This document shows, piece by piece, positions 39,946 to 52,356 of a stretch of 64,000 nucleotides of DNA. The notes under the pieces are model-generated. The model saw only the letters and a list, made by a program, of their open reading frames with translations. It had not been told where the DNA came from and made no database searches. The DNA is taken from contig JBANSL010000012.1 in the NCBI GenBank assembly GCA_037127255.1, positions 38,803,115 to 38,867,114 of the forward strand. Reading direction: 5' to 3'. How positions within the stretch are numbered: position 1 is the first letter of the stretch; each line of letters starts with the position of its first letter. This DNA comes from Persicaria tinctoria. Taxonomy: Eukaryota; Streptophyta; Magnoliopsida; Caryophyllales; Polygonaceae. The translations under genes were made by a program, and so were the position numbers.

Positions 39946-40190
39946 GTTAATCCCAGGCGACAGAAAATGAGCTATCCGGATCTTGTTAAGTTTCTATCCC
40001 GAATCCAATGGAGATATCCGCAAGGGCAAATTCTATCAAGATCTATCTAGTTGAAGAAGGATTTATCCACAATTAGATATAATTCCTTTTAGATTTATTT
40101 ATTTATTTCTATGTTTTAATCTTTAGATAAAAGATAGATAGATATAGATTTAGATATAGTTTTCTTTCCTAATTAGAGAGGGAATGAAGG

Positions 40191-40200
40191 CTATAAATAG
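40191..40200 (+). promoter_or_regulatory. TATA box of the G2 LTR promoter
   Basis: CTATAAATAG, repeated at 51315-51324 in the right LTR. It follows the four palindrome pairs. Confidence 0.6.
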
Positions 40201-41226
40201 AGCCTTAGGGGCTGATTTCTAGGATTTCAATTCAAGTCATAATTAGTTACATAGAGAGAGAGTAGAGAGAGAGCTTGTGGCAAGAGCAAGGTGGAAAGGC
40301 GAGAGCGGATTTGGCTTGTTCGGTTGTAAGCTTTCTTTAGTTTAATTTAATATAAATTTATTTCTTTTTATTATTCATGTCTTTATTCATGATGAAGAGC
40401 GAGTAGTCCACCCACTTCTAGGGTCGGGGTGAGCCCGACGGTAGCCATGTGAGGTGATGCGGTAAATGTACAAGCTTTTAATGCAAATTCGTCTTCTATC
40501 CCTATTAGCAGGATTCTTTTGTGAAAGTTGAAGGTGATCCATGTTTGTGTTATTGAAGCGAAAGTGATCTTAATACAACTTGGGTTAATTATGTGAAAAA
40601 GGGGTAGTAACAATTAGGGTTTATGCGAAAGCCTCTATCTTCCTATTTGTTAATAACGAAAGTTATTTGATGAAAAACATGATCTTTTATGCCTTTATCT
40701 GCTATTTTGCATGGTTATCGTTGTGGTGTTGAAACCCTGATCTTGGAAGTCTTTAGTTTATTGACTTAATTTCGTGTTTATATTCATTTTCGTTCGAAAA
40801 AGTTGCAAATTTTAGTTTATGTGTAAGTCGATTTCGAGAAGATTTGGTCGACATTGAGGAATCTGGTCGATGTCGAGTTGAGTTTTGTCGAAGTCAAGTT
40901 ATTTTGCTGAGTTTTGCTTTCTGTTAGTCGATATTGAGCACTGTTAGTTGATATTTTTACTCGATATCGAGTTACAGTAGTCGATATCGACCAAAGCTGC
41001 TGCCTTTGCTTTCATTTATGCTTTTCTCTGTTGTTTCTGTCTGTCTGTTTGATTTTCTGCCTGTGAGATTCATCCGCTACCTATGATCCGCTGACCCGCT
41101 TCCTCGAGGATCGATCCTGACTTCTTGTTGCTACATCGGGAGGAAGTCTTGTAATCATTTGCGTGGGCACGAATCTGGTTTGATCTATTTCATTATATTT
41201 TAAACTCAATTTCCTCCTACAATAAA

Positions 41227-41246
41227 TTGGCTCCGTTACCGGGGAA
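41227..41246 (+). other. primer-binding site of G2
   Basis: ATTGGCTCCGTTACCGGGGA directly after the LTR, a variant of the Athila/Tat-type site with the same CCGTT.CCGGGGA core seen in G1. Confidence 0.75.
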
Positions 41247-41309
41247 GCAATCATTCGCGCCTTAAGTAGTTAGATCTCACTTTTTCTTTAAGTTTTGATT
41301 TTGCAGTAT

Positions 41310-44171
41310 ATGCGCCGTTCTGGTCAATAGCCTGAGTTTGACGCCTTGGATGACCCGGAACGCCTTATACACGTCCACGCTAAATTGAAAAGAGCCATGG
41401 CAGCCGCAGAAACACAAGAACAATTGATACAAAGGCTTAGGGCATAAATAGAAGCCAACAATGCTGCTCTTGCCACTGAGAGAGCACGCACTGAGAAGGA
41501 AACTGAGCGAAGGAGGCAAGCGGAAGCTGAGCTTGCCCAATACCCTACCACTGCAGAGGATTACATGCACCCGACTCTTGTTGTGCCTGAATCGGCCATT
41601 CTAATCCCTGAAAATAATTTTGAAATCCGCACTCCTTTCCTGAATGAGATTAAAAATAATGCCTTCTATGGAAGATTTAATGAATGCCCTTTTGAACATA
41701 TTACCAATTTTTCTGGCATGTGCCATACTCTTGTTGAAGGTACTACTCTGGAATATGTCAAGATGAAAGCTTTTCGATGGTCTCTGGCCGGTCCATCATT
41801 GAAGTGGCTTGAAGGTCTCCCTCCACGATCCCTCACGACATGGGCTGAAGTAAGACAGGAATTTCTCAACAAATTTATTCCTCCTGCCAAGACAGCGCTT
41901 TACCGCCAGAAGATTACAGCTTTCAAACAGAAGTCTAGGGAGCCGCTAGCAAAAGCATGGGAACGATATAAGGATCTACTGCGATCCTGCCCTACACATG
42001 GACAACCACCCTTTGTCGTTCAGGAGATCTTCTTCAATTCTCTTGATCTGGCCGCTAAGGATATGATCAAACAGTATACTCATTATGTGTATCTGAAAAT
42101 GCCACTAGCTGACGCATGGGCAACCCTCGACAAGCTTACCAACTACGACAATAAGTATGGGACTCCGACAAACTATGATGAGAATGCCTATGCCAGGCCA
42201 GCCCCATCCATGCCCCTCTATGAGCCTTTTAAAGAGATTGACCCAAATGTCAAGGAGCAGTACTACAGAGATTAGATTCGCAAGCTCCTCAAGCAAGTCA
42301 AGTATCTTTCTTTCAATCAGCCCTGCATCGAATGCGGCTCACAGCGGCAGACCATTACTGAGTGCCCACACACAAAGCAAGTCAGGATGGCAGAAACCCA
42401 CGAAGAGGTAGCTTACGCAGGGGGTCCCAATCGCTATATGGGGGACCAAAGGTTCTATCAACCACAATTGAACCAAGGTGCCCCTAGGAACCCCCCGCCA
42501 TACCGAGCTCCAGGACATCCTGAAAGGGACCAGAAGAAGGATGACCTACAGACCATCCTTGAGAAAATGCGGAGGAACCATTCACACACCGAGCAGTCCT
42601 TCAATCCCGTCTACACTCAGATACATGGTGTGAACGCTAGGCTTGGAGAAATCGATATCTAGAGGAAATCGATTGACACACAGATTGGCTAGCTAGCTGC
42701 AGGCGTCCCCAGACAGTCAGGTACGCTCCCTAGATCTTCTGAGCCCAATCCTAAGGGCAAATCTACGGGGCAAGTAGTAGCAATAAATCTAAGGAGTGGG
42801 CGACAGATGGAAACAGCCGATCAGAATACGGAGAAGATGGACGCAGCAGACCATTCGACACCGTGCAAGCCAGTCGACATCGACCAAAACTTACTCGACA
42901 TCGACCAGTCCCTCCTCGACGTCGACCAAAACTCTGCACCCAAGCCGAAGTCGACCACTGTAGTCGATATCGACCAGCATCAACTCGATGTCGACCAACC
43001 TGTACTCGACGTCGACTAGCCTTCAGCCCCTTCGACGAAGAAAAGGTTGCCTTTCCCGACAAAATCTCCAAAGGACCCGGCAGAAAAGAAATTCCAGCGC
43101 TTCATCAAGATGCTTCAGAGGCTCAATATCACCATACCCTTCACAAAAGCTCTTAATGAAATGCCATCATATCAAGTTCCTCAAGTAGATCCTAAGCAAA
43201 AAGCGGTCAATGGCTGAGATCGCAGAAGAGTGCAGCCAAAATGACTTGAGAAAAGGCCAGATCCAGGTAAGTTTGCTATAACCATTGGATTTGGTCAATA
43301 CAAATTTATTGCTTTATGTGATCTTGGAGCTAGTGTAAGTATAATGCATCTATCAATATGGTCCAAGATTAAGATAGGTGCCTTAGAGCTTGTGGATGCA
43401 AAGCTATACATGGCAAACAACACGGTGGTCATCCCGACATGCATGGTGGACAATGTGCCAGTACAAGTAGTTAAGTTCTTCGTCCTTGCTGATTTCCTAG
43501 TAATTGATATGGCGGAGGACCTTGCTTGTCCAATTATTCTAGGAAGGCCCTTCTTGGCGACAATGGATGCCAACATAAGCGTAAAGAAGGGAGTACTCAC
43601 TTTCAACATCAGCGATGAGGTAATTGAGTATTCCTTCAATAAAGCTGAAAGGCATACAGGTCCCATGGAAGAGGTAAAGTCTATATTAGCTGGTTACATT
43701 ACTTGCGGGGAGCCTAAGGTAAGAAATATGACTCCTGAAGAGCTGGAAAAGAGGGATATGGAAGCCCAGGCGGAGGAGATCATGGCCATTCTGAACGACG
43801 ACACAGAGAATCCAATCGACATAGACCCAGGTAAGTCGATTTGGACTAACTATTTTTCGGATACTTTGCCAGGTTTTAAGTATGGGGTCAAAATCGATCA
43901 GGAGAAGTCGACAGAGCCACAAAAGAACTCGATATTGACTACCACAGGTCGATATCGACCTCCCCATGCCGAGACAGCCCCACCAGAAATCGAGCAGAGG
44001 AATATCGAGGAAACCGACTCGATATCGACCACCTTTGGTCGATATCGATCTGCATCTGCCGAGTCGATTCCTCCTGTTGAGCAGAATCCACCCAATTTCG
44101 AGCTAAGCACCTCGATATCGACCAGATCAGGTCGACTTTGTTATAAGGAGGAAATCAAGTTTAAAATATAA
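41310..44171 (+). pseudogene. G2 gag-protease, one frame with many stops
   Basis: A single frame from ATG 41310 to 44171 with about ten internal stops. The capsid (Retrotrans_gag type, 41565-42275) has FNECPFEHITNFSGMCHTL, WLEGLPPRSLTTWAEV and FLNKFIPPAK. A decayed zinc knuckle CIECGSQ...ECP is near 42330. The linker at 42870-43015 repeats L-D-V/I-D-Q with a 7-residue period, encoded by TCGANNTCGA sites spaced 21 bp. The aspartic protease follows (LCDLGASVSIM near 43322; IILGRPFLATMDA near 43540). After 44100 the frame runs into the inverted LTR; reverse transcriptase, RNase H and integrase core are missing. Confidence 0.82.
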
Positions 44172-45970
44172 TAAAATAGATCAAACCAGGTTCGTGTCCA
44201 CGCAAATGATTACAAGACTTCCTCCCGATGTAGCAGTGGGAAGTCAGGATCAATCCTCGAGGAAGCGTGTCAGCGGATCCTAAGCAGCGGAAAATCTCAC
44301 AAGTGGTCGTCGACTACAAGGGTACTCGACCTCGACTAGGTTTACTCGATGTCGAGTACGGTTTGGTCGACTTCGGGTTCCTGCAGAGACAGAAGCAACA
44401 TCGATCTTGCTCGATCGAGAAATCAGTGGTCGACGTCGACCAACGGGTGGTCGAAGTCGAGTAGGAACAATAACTAAAATAAAAGACAAATCTTTTCGGA
44501 ATTCGGAATAAAAATATGTAAAAGAACTTCCGAGATCGGGGTTTGCAACAACGATAACCAAACATGCATCATGCAAGATAAATAACGATAATCATGCAAA
44601 TCGCATCGAAGGATCATGTTTTCGCCTTTTCCAACAATTAAGAAACTCTTTCAAGAAACCCTAATTGTATCTACCGATTTTATGTTTATTAATCCAAGTT
44701 GTTTAACATGGATTTCTATTAAATAAAGAATAAATACATAAAAGGAAGTAGATGCTCAAAAAATGATAAAGGTCGGATCTTTACCTCAAACACGCATGGC
44801 TATCGTCGGGCTCGCCCCAACCCCAGAAGTGGGTGGACTACTCGCTCTTCATTGCAATCGCAAACATCATTGATGGAAAAGAAACCACTTGCATTAAATT
44901 AAACCAAACAGAGCTTACAACCAAAGGAAGCCAATTCCGCTCTCGTTTCACAAACTCCTCTTGGCCTCCACTCTTTCTCTCTCTCTCTCCCTCTCTCTCT
45001 CTCCCTCTCTCTCTACCTCTTCTCCTTCTCTAGAATTGAATGAATAAAAACTAGCCCCATGGGCTTTATTTATAGGCTTCAAATCCTTGCTAATCAAGGA
45101 ATGGATTCTATCTACATCTCTATCTATCATAGAAGATATAATTCTACTTGGAAATAAATATATCTAAATAAGATAAAACTAGATAAATCTTAGGGTAATT
45201 AAATGTTCCACCCTTAGGATAAATAGAAAGATAAAAAGATAAAAATATCTAAATCTTCATGTGTTGGGAATCTCGTCTCGAAAATATCTCCATCGGATTC
45301 GGGATAGAACCTTAACAAGACTCGGACTAGCTCGATTTCGGGAACTGTGGTAGTCGACTTCGACCAAGTCTAGTCGACGTCGAGTAGGGTGTACTCGATT
45401 TCTGGTAATCTTTAGCTTGTCGAGTGCTTCTCTTCGTCGAGCTTGGATAACCGCCCAATTCTAGTCGACCTCGAGTAAGGTGTGGTCGACGTCGAGTATA
45501 GCTCGTGCTCGAATTGTCTTCTTCTTCTGTCCTCGATCAAGTCTGCTTCAGTTGTACTCGACTTCGAGTAAGGCATGGTCGAAGTCGAGTAGAATCCAGC
45601 TCTTAGCATTCGGCTCTGTTCTTGAAACGCACTTTCCCGAGTCCTCGTTCGTCGGATAGACACATATGAGCAAGCGTTGGAAAGCTCTTTTCGAGGGCTA
45701 CAACTCTCATGAAGACATCAAAGCTTGATTCAGAATGATGGATGTCGAAATATGGTCTTTTCCCCAGCTGCACAATACTTAGCTTCTCCATGAGTTTCCT
45801 TTAAGCTTCAAAGTGCGTCCGACTTCTGCAAAATTAAACAAAAACTAGTGTAGACTCCATAATTTGGCAAATAAGCATAAACTACATAGATTATGTACTA
45901 TTTTAACCCAGATGCATGAAATGTATACAGAAATCGATATAAAAGTCAATATAAAACATGGCACAAAACA
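44149..45970 (-). repeat. inverted, diverged LTR of the G2 family
   Basis: Reverse-complement of the G2 LTR: its end lies at 44149 (AGGAGGAAATC) and its start is lost near 45970. It is more diverged than the two + LTRs, and its palindromes are mostly TCGACGTCGA, TCGACCTCGA or TCGAAGTCGA rather than TCGATATCGA, still 20-21 bp apart. It may belong to a sister subfamily. Confidence 0.75.
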
Positions 45971-45984
45971 TGGACATCAGACTT

Positions 45985-46900
45985 GTCTTCTTCTGAATCG
46001 ACCAAGTCTACACCAATGCAGCAACAGTCGATATCGACTAACCCTACTCGATATCGACCAGACCCTTAGGAGCTTCCGATATCCGATTCTGCGAAGGTAA
46101 GCCAAGGTATGTATCCTTCTTCTCCTATTTCCACTAAAGATCTATCTATACATGGGAGAGGTTTGCCTTGGTATGTGCGCTTATGTAGGATTTCCAATGA
46201 TGAGCCCAAATAGTATGAAGTTGGTGACAAAGTCTATGTTGCCAAATCAGAGGATCATTGGTTTCCCAAAAAATTCAACAAGAAGAAGATGGGCCCCTTC
46301 ACGGTGAACAAAATCCATTCAGGAGGATTGCAGCCGATCGACAAGAATGGAGTCCTATTTGAAGCCCAAGCTTCATGGGCCCTGCAAATGCCACCTTGAG
46401 CTTAATGGAGAAAGTCGGCCTAGCGACTATAAAATCTAGAGCTTGTAAATAGACATTTATTTTTGGGATTTTTGGACATTGTTGCTTTTGTTTTTGGTTT
46501 TGGATATTATTTCTTTAGTTTTTCTAGTGTGGGTATTTCTCTTCTCCATTTTTCAGGTACAAGGAAGGATAGAGAAGCAGTCGAAATCGAGCAATAGCAG
46601 CTCAATATCGACCATGGCAACTCGATATCGATTGGGGCCAACAACATTACACTCGATTCTGACGTTCTGCACACCTGTCTAGTGAGTTTCTTTCTTTACC
46701 CTTATTTTTTATACAGTGAAGACACTGTAATGTTTAAGTATGGGGTGGGGGAAGAGCTTACTTTGTGCATATTTGATATTATTTGTGCATTATTTCTCGA
46801 ATTGCTTATACATGGCTATTTTGGAATTCATTATTGATTTATGTGCTTCTATGCATGTTTTCCAAAAGTTTATAAAAATGACCCCCATATATATATATCC
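45985..46900 (+). pseudogene. G2 integrase C-terminal tail and first part of the 3' region
   Basis: VGDKVYVAKSEDHWFPKKF, then KMGPFTVNKIHSGGLQPID (about 46208-46330), match the segment after the integrase core in Athila elements. A stop at 46397, a few TCGATATCGA sites, and a GTATGGGGTGGGGGAAGAG tract (46738-46756) follow. The core itself is absent, and the segment is cut at 46900 where the orientation reverses. Confidence 0.65.
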
Positions 46901-49770
46901 CTGTAGTCAATTACCATCATCAAAAAGGTACTTGTGCCACAAATCCATGCATGTGCAATAAAAAAAACATCTACTCACAAAAGGAGGGTAATGCAAAAAC
47001 AATTTATGTGACAAAGTATTAATAATCAAGAGGACTTTAATTAAGCTCAATAAGAAGTAGATTGGTAAAAGGCTAAATGTGGGCAATTTTCGGCAATGTG
47101 GTGCTAATAATCCGGGGAAATGGAGTACTTTCCAAACTGAATTTCCACATTCTTTCTTCATAAGATTCATCACCTTTCTCTCAATCGCTCAATGCTTTTT
47201 CCAATAATATTGCTTTTACCTCTCTAACCTCAGCACTGCCTTCTCGCGAGTCGCAAACATGGGTGTCATGAATGGCCCCAGATACTTAGTGCTTTGGACT
47301 CCTCACATGTGTGTCCTATCTCACTGAATTATTATCTCAGTGAGCAGGGTCGATCTACATTTATCTCCTTAGGTGATCAGATTTTTTCTCACTCATTAAA
47401 TTTTCCACATATTTGAATCTTTCCTTGCCAAACTCCAATAATGATAACAACACAAACACCATATAATATCTCCATAATGTAACATCATTCTCAACATAAT
47501 CCCCGGATAGGAAATAAGGTAAATAATGGGAAATATTTAGAACATGTGGAGCAATAATTGAAATAAGGCATAATATGGCTTTTGTGATGCATAAGAATAG
47601 GTATGGCTAGGATATAACAACATGAGCATTATATGGAAGTATAAAGTCCTCCATGCTCTTATCATGCAACATGTCAAAAGCAACTTCAAATTTTAGCTCC
47701 TTTCATGGTTTTGAATAAATTATGCACTTCATTGTGACTTCCCTTTACTAGGCAATTTCATGTTATATCTCTAATGAATCCAAATTTGCATCATCGAGTT
47801 CTCAATATTAGCTTCCATGACACTATTTCTTTGAACAATTTACAAGCCTTGGGAGATGTCTTATAGAACTTTGAGTTTAGCAATTATACACAAAAATTTA
47901 AAATTTACTCAAAATTCACCATGTTAAACCAAAAGAAAGAATAAAATATATAATAATGATAATGAGCTCTTCCCCCACCCCATACTTAAAATATACAGTG
48001 TCCCCACTGTATAAAATAATATAAAACAAAAGTAAAGGAAGGAACTCACCGAATAACGCGTCGTATAGGCAAAACAGGGTCGTCGAGTAAACTGTGGTAG
48101 TCGACGTCGAGTACGCGTGGTCGACGTCGAGTACAGATCTGCTGTGTCGAGTGAAAGATGAAGTCGAGGAGGCTCCTGGGTGGTCGACGTCGAGTACGGT
48201 GTTGGCCTAGTCAATTTCAACTACTGGCAGAGACTTCTTCTTTCTCTCTTTGTGATCCTTTTATGCTTCTCGACCTAAAAATGTTAGATTTTCACAAAGA
48301 CAAGACCTTCCACATGAAGTATTTAAAACAAAAAACAAAAACAAACAAAACCAAAACCAAAAGTTTCAAAGTCCCAAAATTCAAAAGTTTTATGTACATG
48401 CTCTAGATTTTAAAGTCGCTATGCCGACTTCTCCGCTTGTGCTCAATGACCATCAATGTGGGGCCCCATGTGCTTGGCCCTTCTCCTGGATTATCTAGGT
48501 CCTGATTGTAGTAGTCAAGCTTAGCTGATAAGTGGTCGCTTGCATAATATCCCTTTCCTTTCTTCTTCTTCTTTCTTGCTCTCATTCTTCGCAGATTAGC
48601 TCACCACGGGGCCATACCTCCCCTTAAATTTTTACTAAATTTATTAATGGACAGATGAGGGGTCGAAATCATACCTGGACTTACCCTTTCGTGCCCGAAA
48701 CAGAAATCTTCGGGCTCAGGGTTGGTCGACATCGAGTAGGTCTGGTCGACATCGAGTACAGGGACCCCATACTTAGGCTCTTGGCAAGTCAGGTGTTCAA
48801 CAGAGGAAGTCGACTTCGAAAAGTTTTGGTCGATGTCGGGGACGGTGGTCGACGTTGAGTAGCCCTGGTCGACGTCGAGTAGATTTTTGGTGTTTTCCTC
48901 CGTTTTTTGCTCGATCTCGTGGTTGCTGATGCTCATCACCTCCAGCCATGAAATTTCCTCTTTTGCAGGGCCAAAAGAGAAATCTAAGATGTCGTCGCCT
49001 ATTGTGAAGGTGAGCAATCGCTGCTTTACGCTGATTTTAGCATTTGCAGTAGCTAGGAATGGTCTACCAATAATAATAGGGCTAGTAGGATCTTCAGCAC
49101 AATCTATAATAAGGAAATCAGTAGGGACGTAGAACTTACCAACCTGGACAAGGACATTCTCAACCATACCTGTAGGGATGACCACTGTATTGCTTGCCAT
49201 GTATAGCTTGGCATCCACATGCTCTATGGACCCTATCTTTACCTTTCACCAGATTGATAAGGGCATGATACTCAAGCTTGCTCCTAAATCACACAAGGAC
49301 TCATATTTATGTTGTCCAAATCCCACAGTAATAGAAAACTTACCAAGGTCAGGTCTCTTCTCAAGGAAGTCCATTCGTTTGCATTCGCCGGCGATTTCTG
49401 AGAGTGATCGCTTGTTTCTAAGGATTTCCTTGAGAAATTTGACATAAGCAGGCATCTCTTGAAGAGCTTCTGAAAAAGGAATTGAAACATTCAGTTCTTG
49501 AAGCATCTTAACAAAGCGTTTAAACCTACCTGCAGTGGGATCTTTCAGCGCCTTGGAAGGGAAAGGCAACGTCTTTTTCTATTTCGGAGCCAGAACAGAT
49601 GTTGGAGGTGTTGCTGGGTCCTCGACTTCGAGTTGCTTCTCCTCGACATCGACTTGGTCTTCCTCGACTTCGACCACAGGGGTAGTCGACTTCGAGTTCT
49701 GTTGTCGTGCAGAAGCTTCCTTGTCGGCTTGGAGTTTGTCAACCTCGGGTACCCCTACCCGACGTTGAGT
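46900..49770 (-). pseudogene. minus-strand fragment of a G2-family element (gag end, protease, 3' region)
   Basis: On the minus strand: the gag end and protease (49569-48601) with LKDPTAGRFKRFVKMLQELN, DLGASLSIMPLSIW and IIIGRPFLATANA, a linker with LDVDQ and YSTSTT repeats, a stop, a short basic tail, the GGGGTGGGGGAAGAG tract (about 47965), the 3' non-coding region and inverted U (47490-46900). Protease follows gag directly and is followed by the 3' region with no RT or integrase between, so the source element was already deleted. Confidence 0.75.
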
Positions 49771-52356
49771 TGGTATTTATGTTGTTGTTATCATTATTGG
49801 AGTTTGGTAGGAAATTGTTTGAAATATATGGAAAATTTAATGAGTGAGAAAAAATCTGATCACCTCAGGAGATAAAGGTAGATCGACCCTGCTTGTTGAG
49901 ATAATAGTTCAGTGAGATGAGACACACAGGTGAGGAGTCCGAAGCACTAAGTATCTGGGGCCATTCATGACACCCATGTTTGCGACTTGCGAGAAGGCAG
50001 TGATGATGTTAGAGAGGTAAAAGCATTATTATTGATAAAAGCATTATGAAAGGTGAGAAATCAAAGGAAGAAGGAATGTGGGAATTCAATTTGGAAATAC
50101 TCAATTTCCCCGGATTATTAGCACCACATTGCCAAAAATTTCCCACCTTAAGCCTTTTACCAATCTACTCCTTATTGAGCTTAAATTAAAGTCCTCTTGA
50201 TTATTAATGCTTTGTCACTTATGAATGTTTTTGCATAACCCTCCTTTTGTGAGTAGATATTGCTTTTTAATTGCACATGCATGGATTTGTGACACTAGTA
50301 CCTTTTCGAGGATGGTAAATGATTGCAGAGTTATATGGCAATGAGTCTGATATGTTGAGAGTTTTGATTCCTTCCACTGAATGACAATTAAAAGTATTGC
50401 TTGAGGACAAGCAAGCTTAATTAAGGGGTGTTTGTTGTGAGCCTAATTCACCATATTTTATGGTTACTTTTATATCGTTTACTGCATGCATTTCATACAT
50501 TTGGGGCTAGAATAGTACATAATCTATGTAGTTTATGCTTATTTGCCAAATTATGGAATCTACACTAGCTTCTGTTTAATTTCGCAGAAATCGAAGCAAT
50601 TTACAGCAGTTCTGAGAAAGGAGGTAAAGCTCGAAGTCAACTACAGAAGTCCGAGGTCAAGGAGCAGCAGAACCAGGACAAATCAAGCTGGAAGCAAAAA
50701 AATCGAGTCAACACAGCTTGGTCGATATCGAGTACCATTAGTCGATATCGAGTAAGTCACTCGATATTCACCAGAGATAACCGGAATCGAGGAAGCTAAG
50801 GAAGAGGAAGAACACAGTGGGTCGATATCGACTACCACCTATCGATATCAAGTAACCTATATCGAGCCAACACCCCGGAATCGAGTCAAGAAGTTGAGCA
50901 AGGAAAGCTGCAAGTCGATATCGAGTAACTCCACTCGATATCAAGTAACAACCAAGTCGATTTTCACTTCTGGAGCCAAGATTGAGTTGCTACCGAAGAA
51001 ACGGAGAAATGTGGACGATAAAATCGAGCTATCTGGATCTTGTTAAGTTTCTATCCCGAATCCAATGGAGATATCCGCAAGGGCAAATTCTATCAACTTG
51101 AAGAAGGATTTATCCACAATTAGATATAATTCCTTTTAGATTTATTTATTTATTTCCATGTTTTAATGATTAAAATCGAGCTATCTGGATCTTGTTAAGT
51201 TCCTTTTAGATATAATTCCTTTTATCTAAAGATTAAAATTTAATCTTTAGATAAAAGATGGATAGATATAGATTTAGATATAGTTTTCTTTCCTAATTAG
51301 AGAGGGAATGAATGCTATAAATAGAGCCTTAGGGGCTGATTTCTAGGATTTCAATTCAAGTCACAATTAGTTACATAGAGAGAGAGAGAGAGTAGAGAGA
51401 AAGAGCTTGTGGCGAGAGCAAGGTGGAAAGGCGAGAGCGGATTTGGCTTATTCGGTTGTAAGCTTTCTTTAGTTTAATTTAATGCAAAGTTATTTCCTTT
51501 TATTATTGATGTCTTTATTCATGATGAAGAGCGAGTAGTCCACCCACTTCTAGGGTCAGGGTTAGCCCGACGGTAGCCATGTGAGGTGATGCGGTAAAGG
51601 TATAAGCTTTTAATGCAAATTCGTCTTCTATCCTTATGAGCATGATTCTTTTGCGAAAGTTGAAGGTGATCCTTGTTTGTATTATTGAAGCGAATGTGAT
51701 ATTAATACAACTTGGGTTAATTATGTGAAAAAGGGGTAGTAGCAATTAGGGTTTATGCGAAAGCCTCTATCTTCCTATTTGATAATAACGAAAGTTATTT
51801 GATGAAAAACATGATCTTTTATGCCTTTATGAGTTATTTTGCATGGTTATCGTTGTGGTGTTGAATCCCTTATCTTGGAAGTCTTTAGTTTATTGAGTTA
51901 ATTTCGTGTTTATATTCGTTTTCGTTCGAAAAAGTTACAAATTTTAGTTTCTGTGTAAGTCGATTTCGAGAAGATTTGGTCGACATTGAGGAATCTGGTC
52001 GATGTCGAGTTGAGTTTTGTCGAAGTCGAGTTATTTTGCTGAGTTTTGCTTTCTATCAGTCGATATTGAGCACTGTTAGTTGATATTTTTACTCGATATC
52101 GAGTTACAGTAGTCGATATCGACCAAAGCTGTTGCCTTTGCTTTCTTTTATGCTTTCCTCTGTTATTTATGTCCGTCTGTTTGATTTTCTGCCTGTGAGA
52201 TTCATCCGCCACCTGGGATCCGCTGACCCGCTTCCTCGATGATCGATCCCGACTTCCTGTTGCTACATCGAGAGGAAGTCTTGTAATCATTTGCGTGGGC
52301 ACGAATCTAGTTTGATTTATTTCATCATATTTTAAACTCGATTTCCTCCTACAACA
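49771..52356 (+). repeat. right U + LTR block of G2 (LTR 50429-52356, 1928 bp)
   Basis: Nearly identical to 38669-41224. Here the palindrome pairs at 50722/50742, 50822/50842 and 50915/50935 remain 20 bp apart, two with a changed base, and the fourth pair is deleted near 51015. A local duplication with inverted pieces lies at 51160-51250. The LTR ends ACAACA and G1 sequence resumes at 52357. Confidence 0.85.

Larger units (their letters stand above)
38669..41224 (+). repeat. left U + LTR block of G2 (LTR 39331-41224, 1894 bp)
   Basis: A near-identical copy lies at 49771-52356. The LTR is taken to start TGTTTGTTGTGAGCC after a purine tract and to end at ACAATA. TATA box CTATAAATAG at 40191-40200. 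Eight exact TCGATATCGA sites at 39622-39945 lie upstream of it, and a second group lies at 40828-40990. Confidence 0.85.
38669..52356. mobile_element. rearranged cluster of a second Athila-type family (G2) inside G1
   Basis: Order along +: 3' non-coding segment U (38669-39330); LTR (39331-41224); primer-binding site and gag-protease (41225-44148); an inverted related LTR (44149-45970); a + segment from the end of integrase to a GGGGTGGGGGAAGAG tract (45985-46900); a minus segment with U, 3' region and protease/gag (46900-49770); U again (+, 49771-50428); LTR (+, 50429-52356). Only the two outer U-plus-LTR blocks and the first internal part form a normal direct-repeat frame. No copy has reverse transcriptase. 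No target duplication is found at the outer edges. It interrupts G1, since G1 3' sequence lies to the left and G1 integrase to the right. Confidence 0.75.

Noticed and set aside
39622..45600. Regularly spaced palindromes resembling a CRISPR array
   Set aside because: Plant nuclear DNA; repeats are 10 bp, spacers 10-11 bp and partly repetitive, no cas genes, and the sites also lie in coding sequence.
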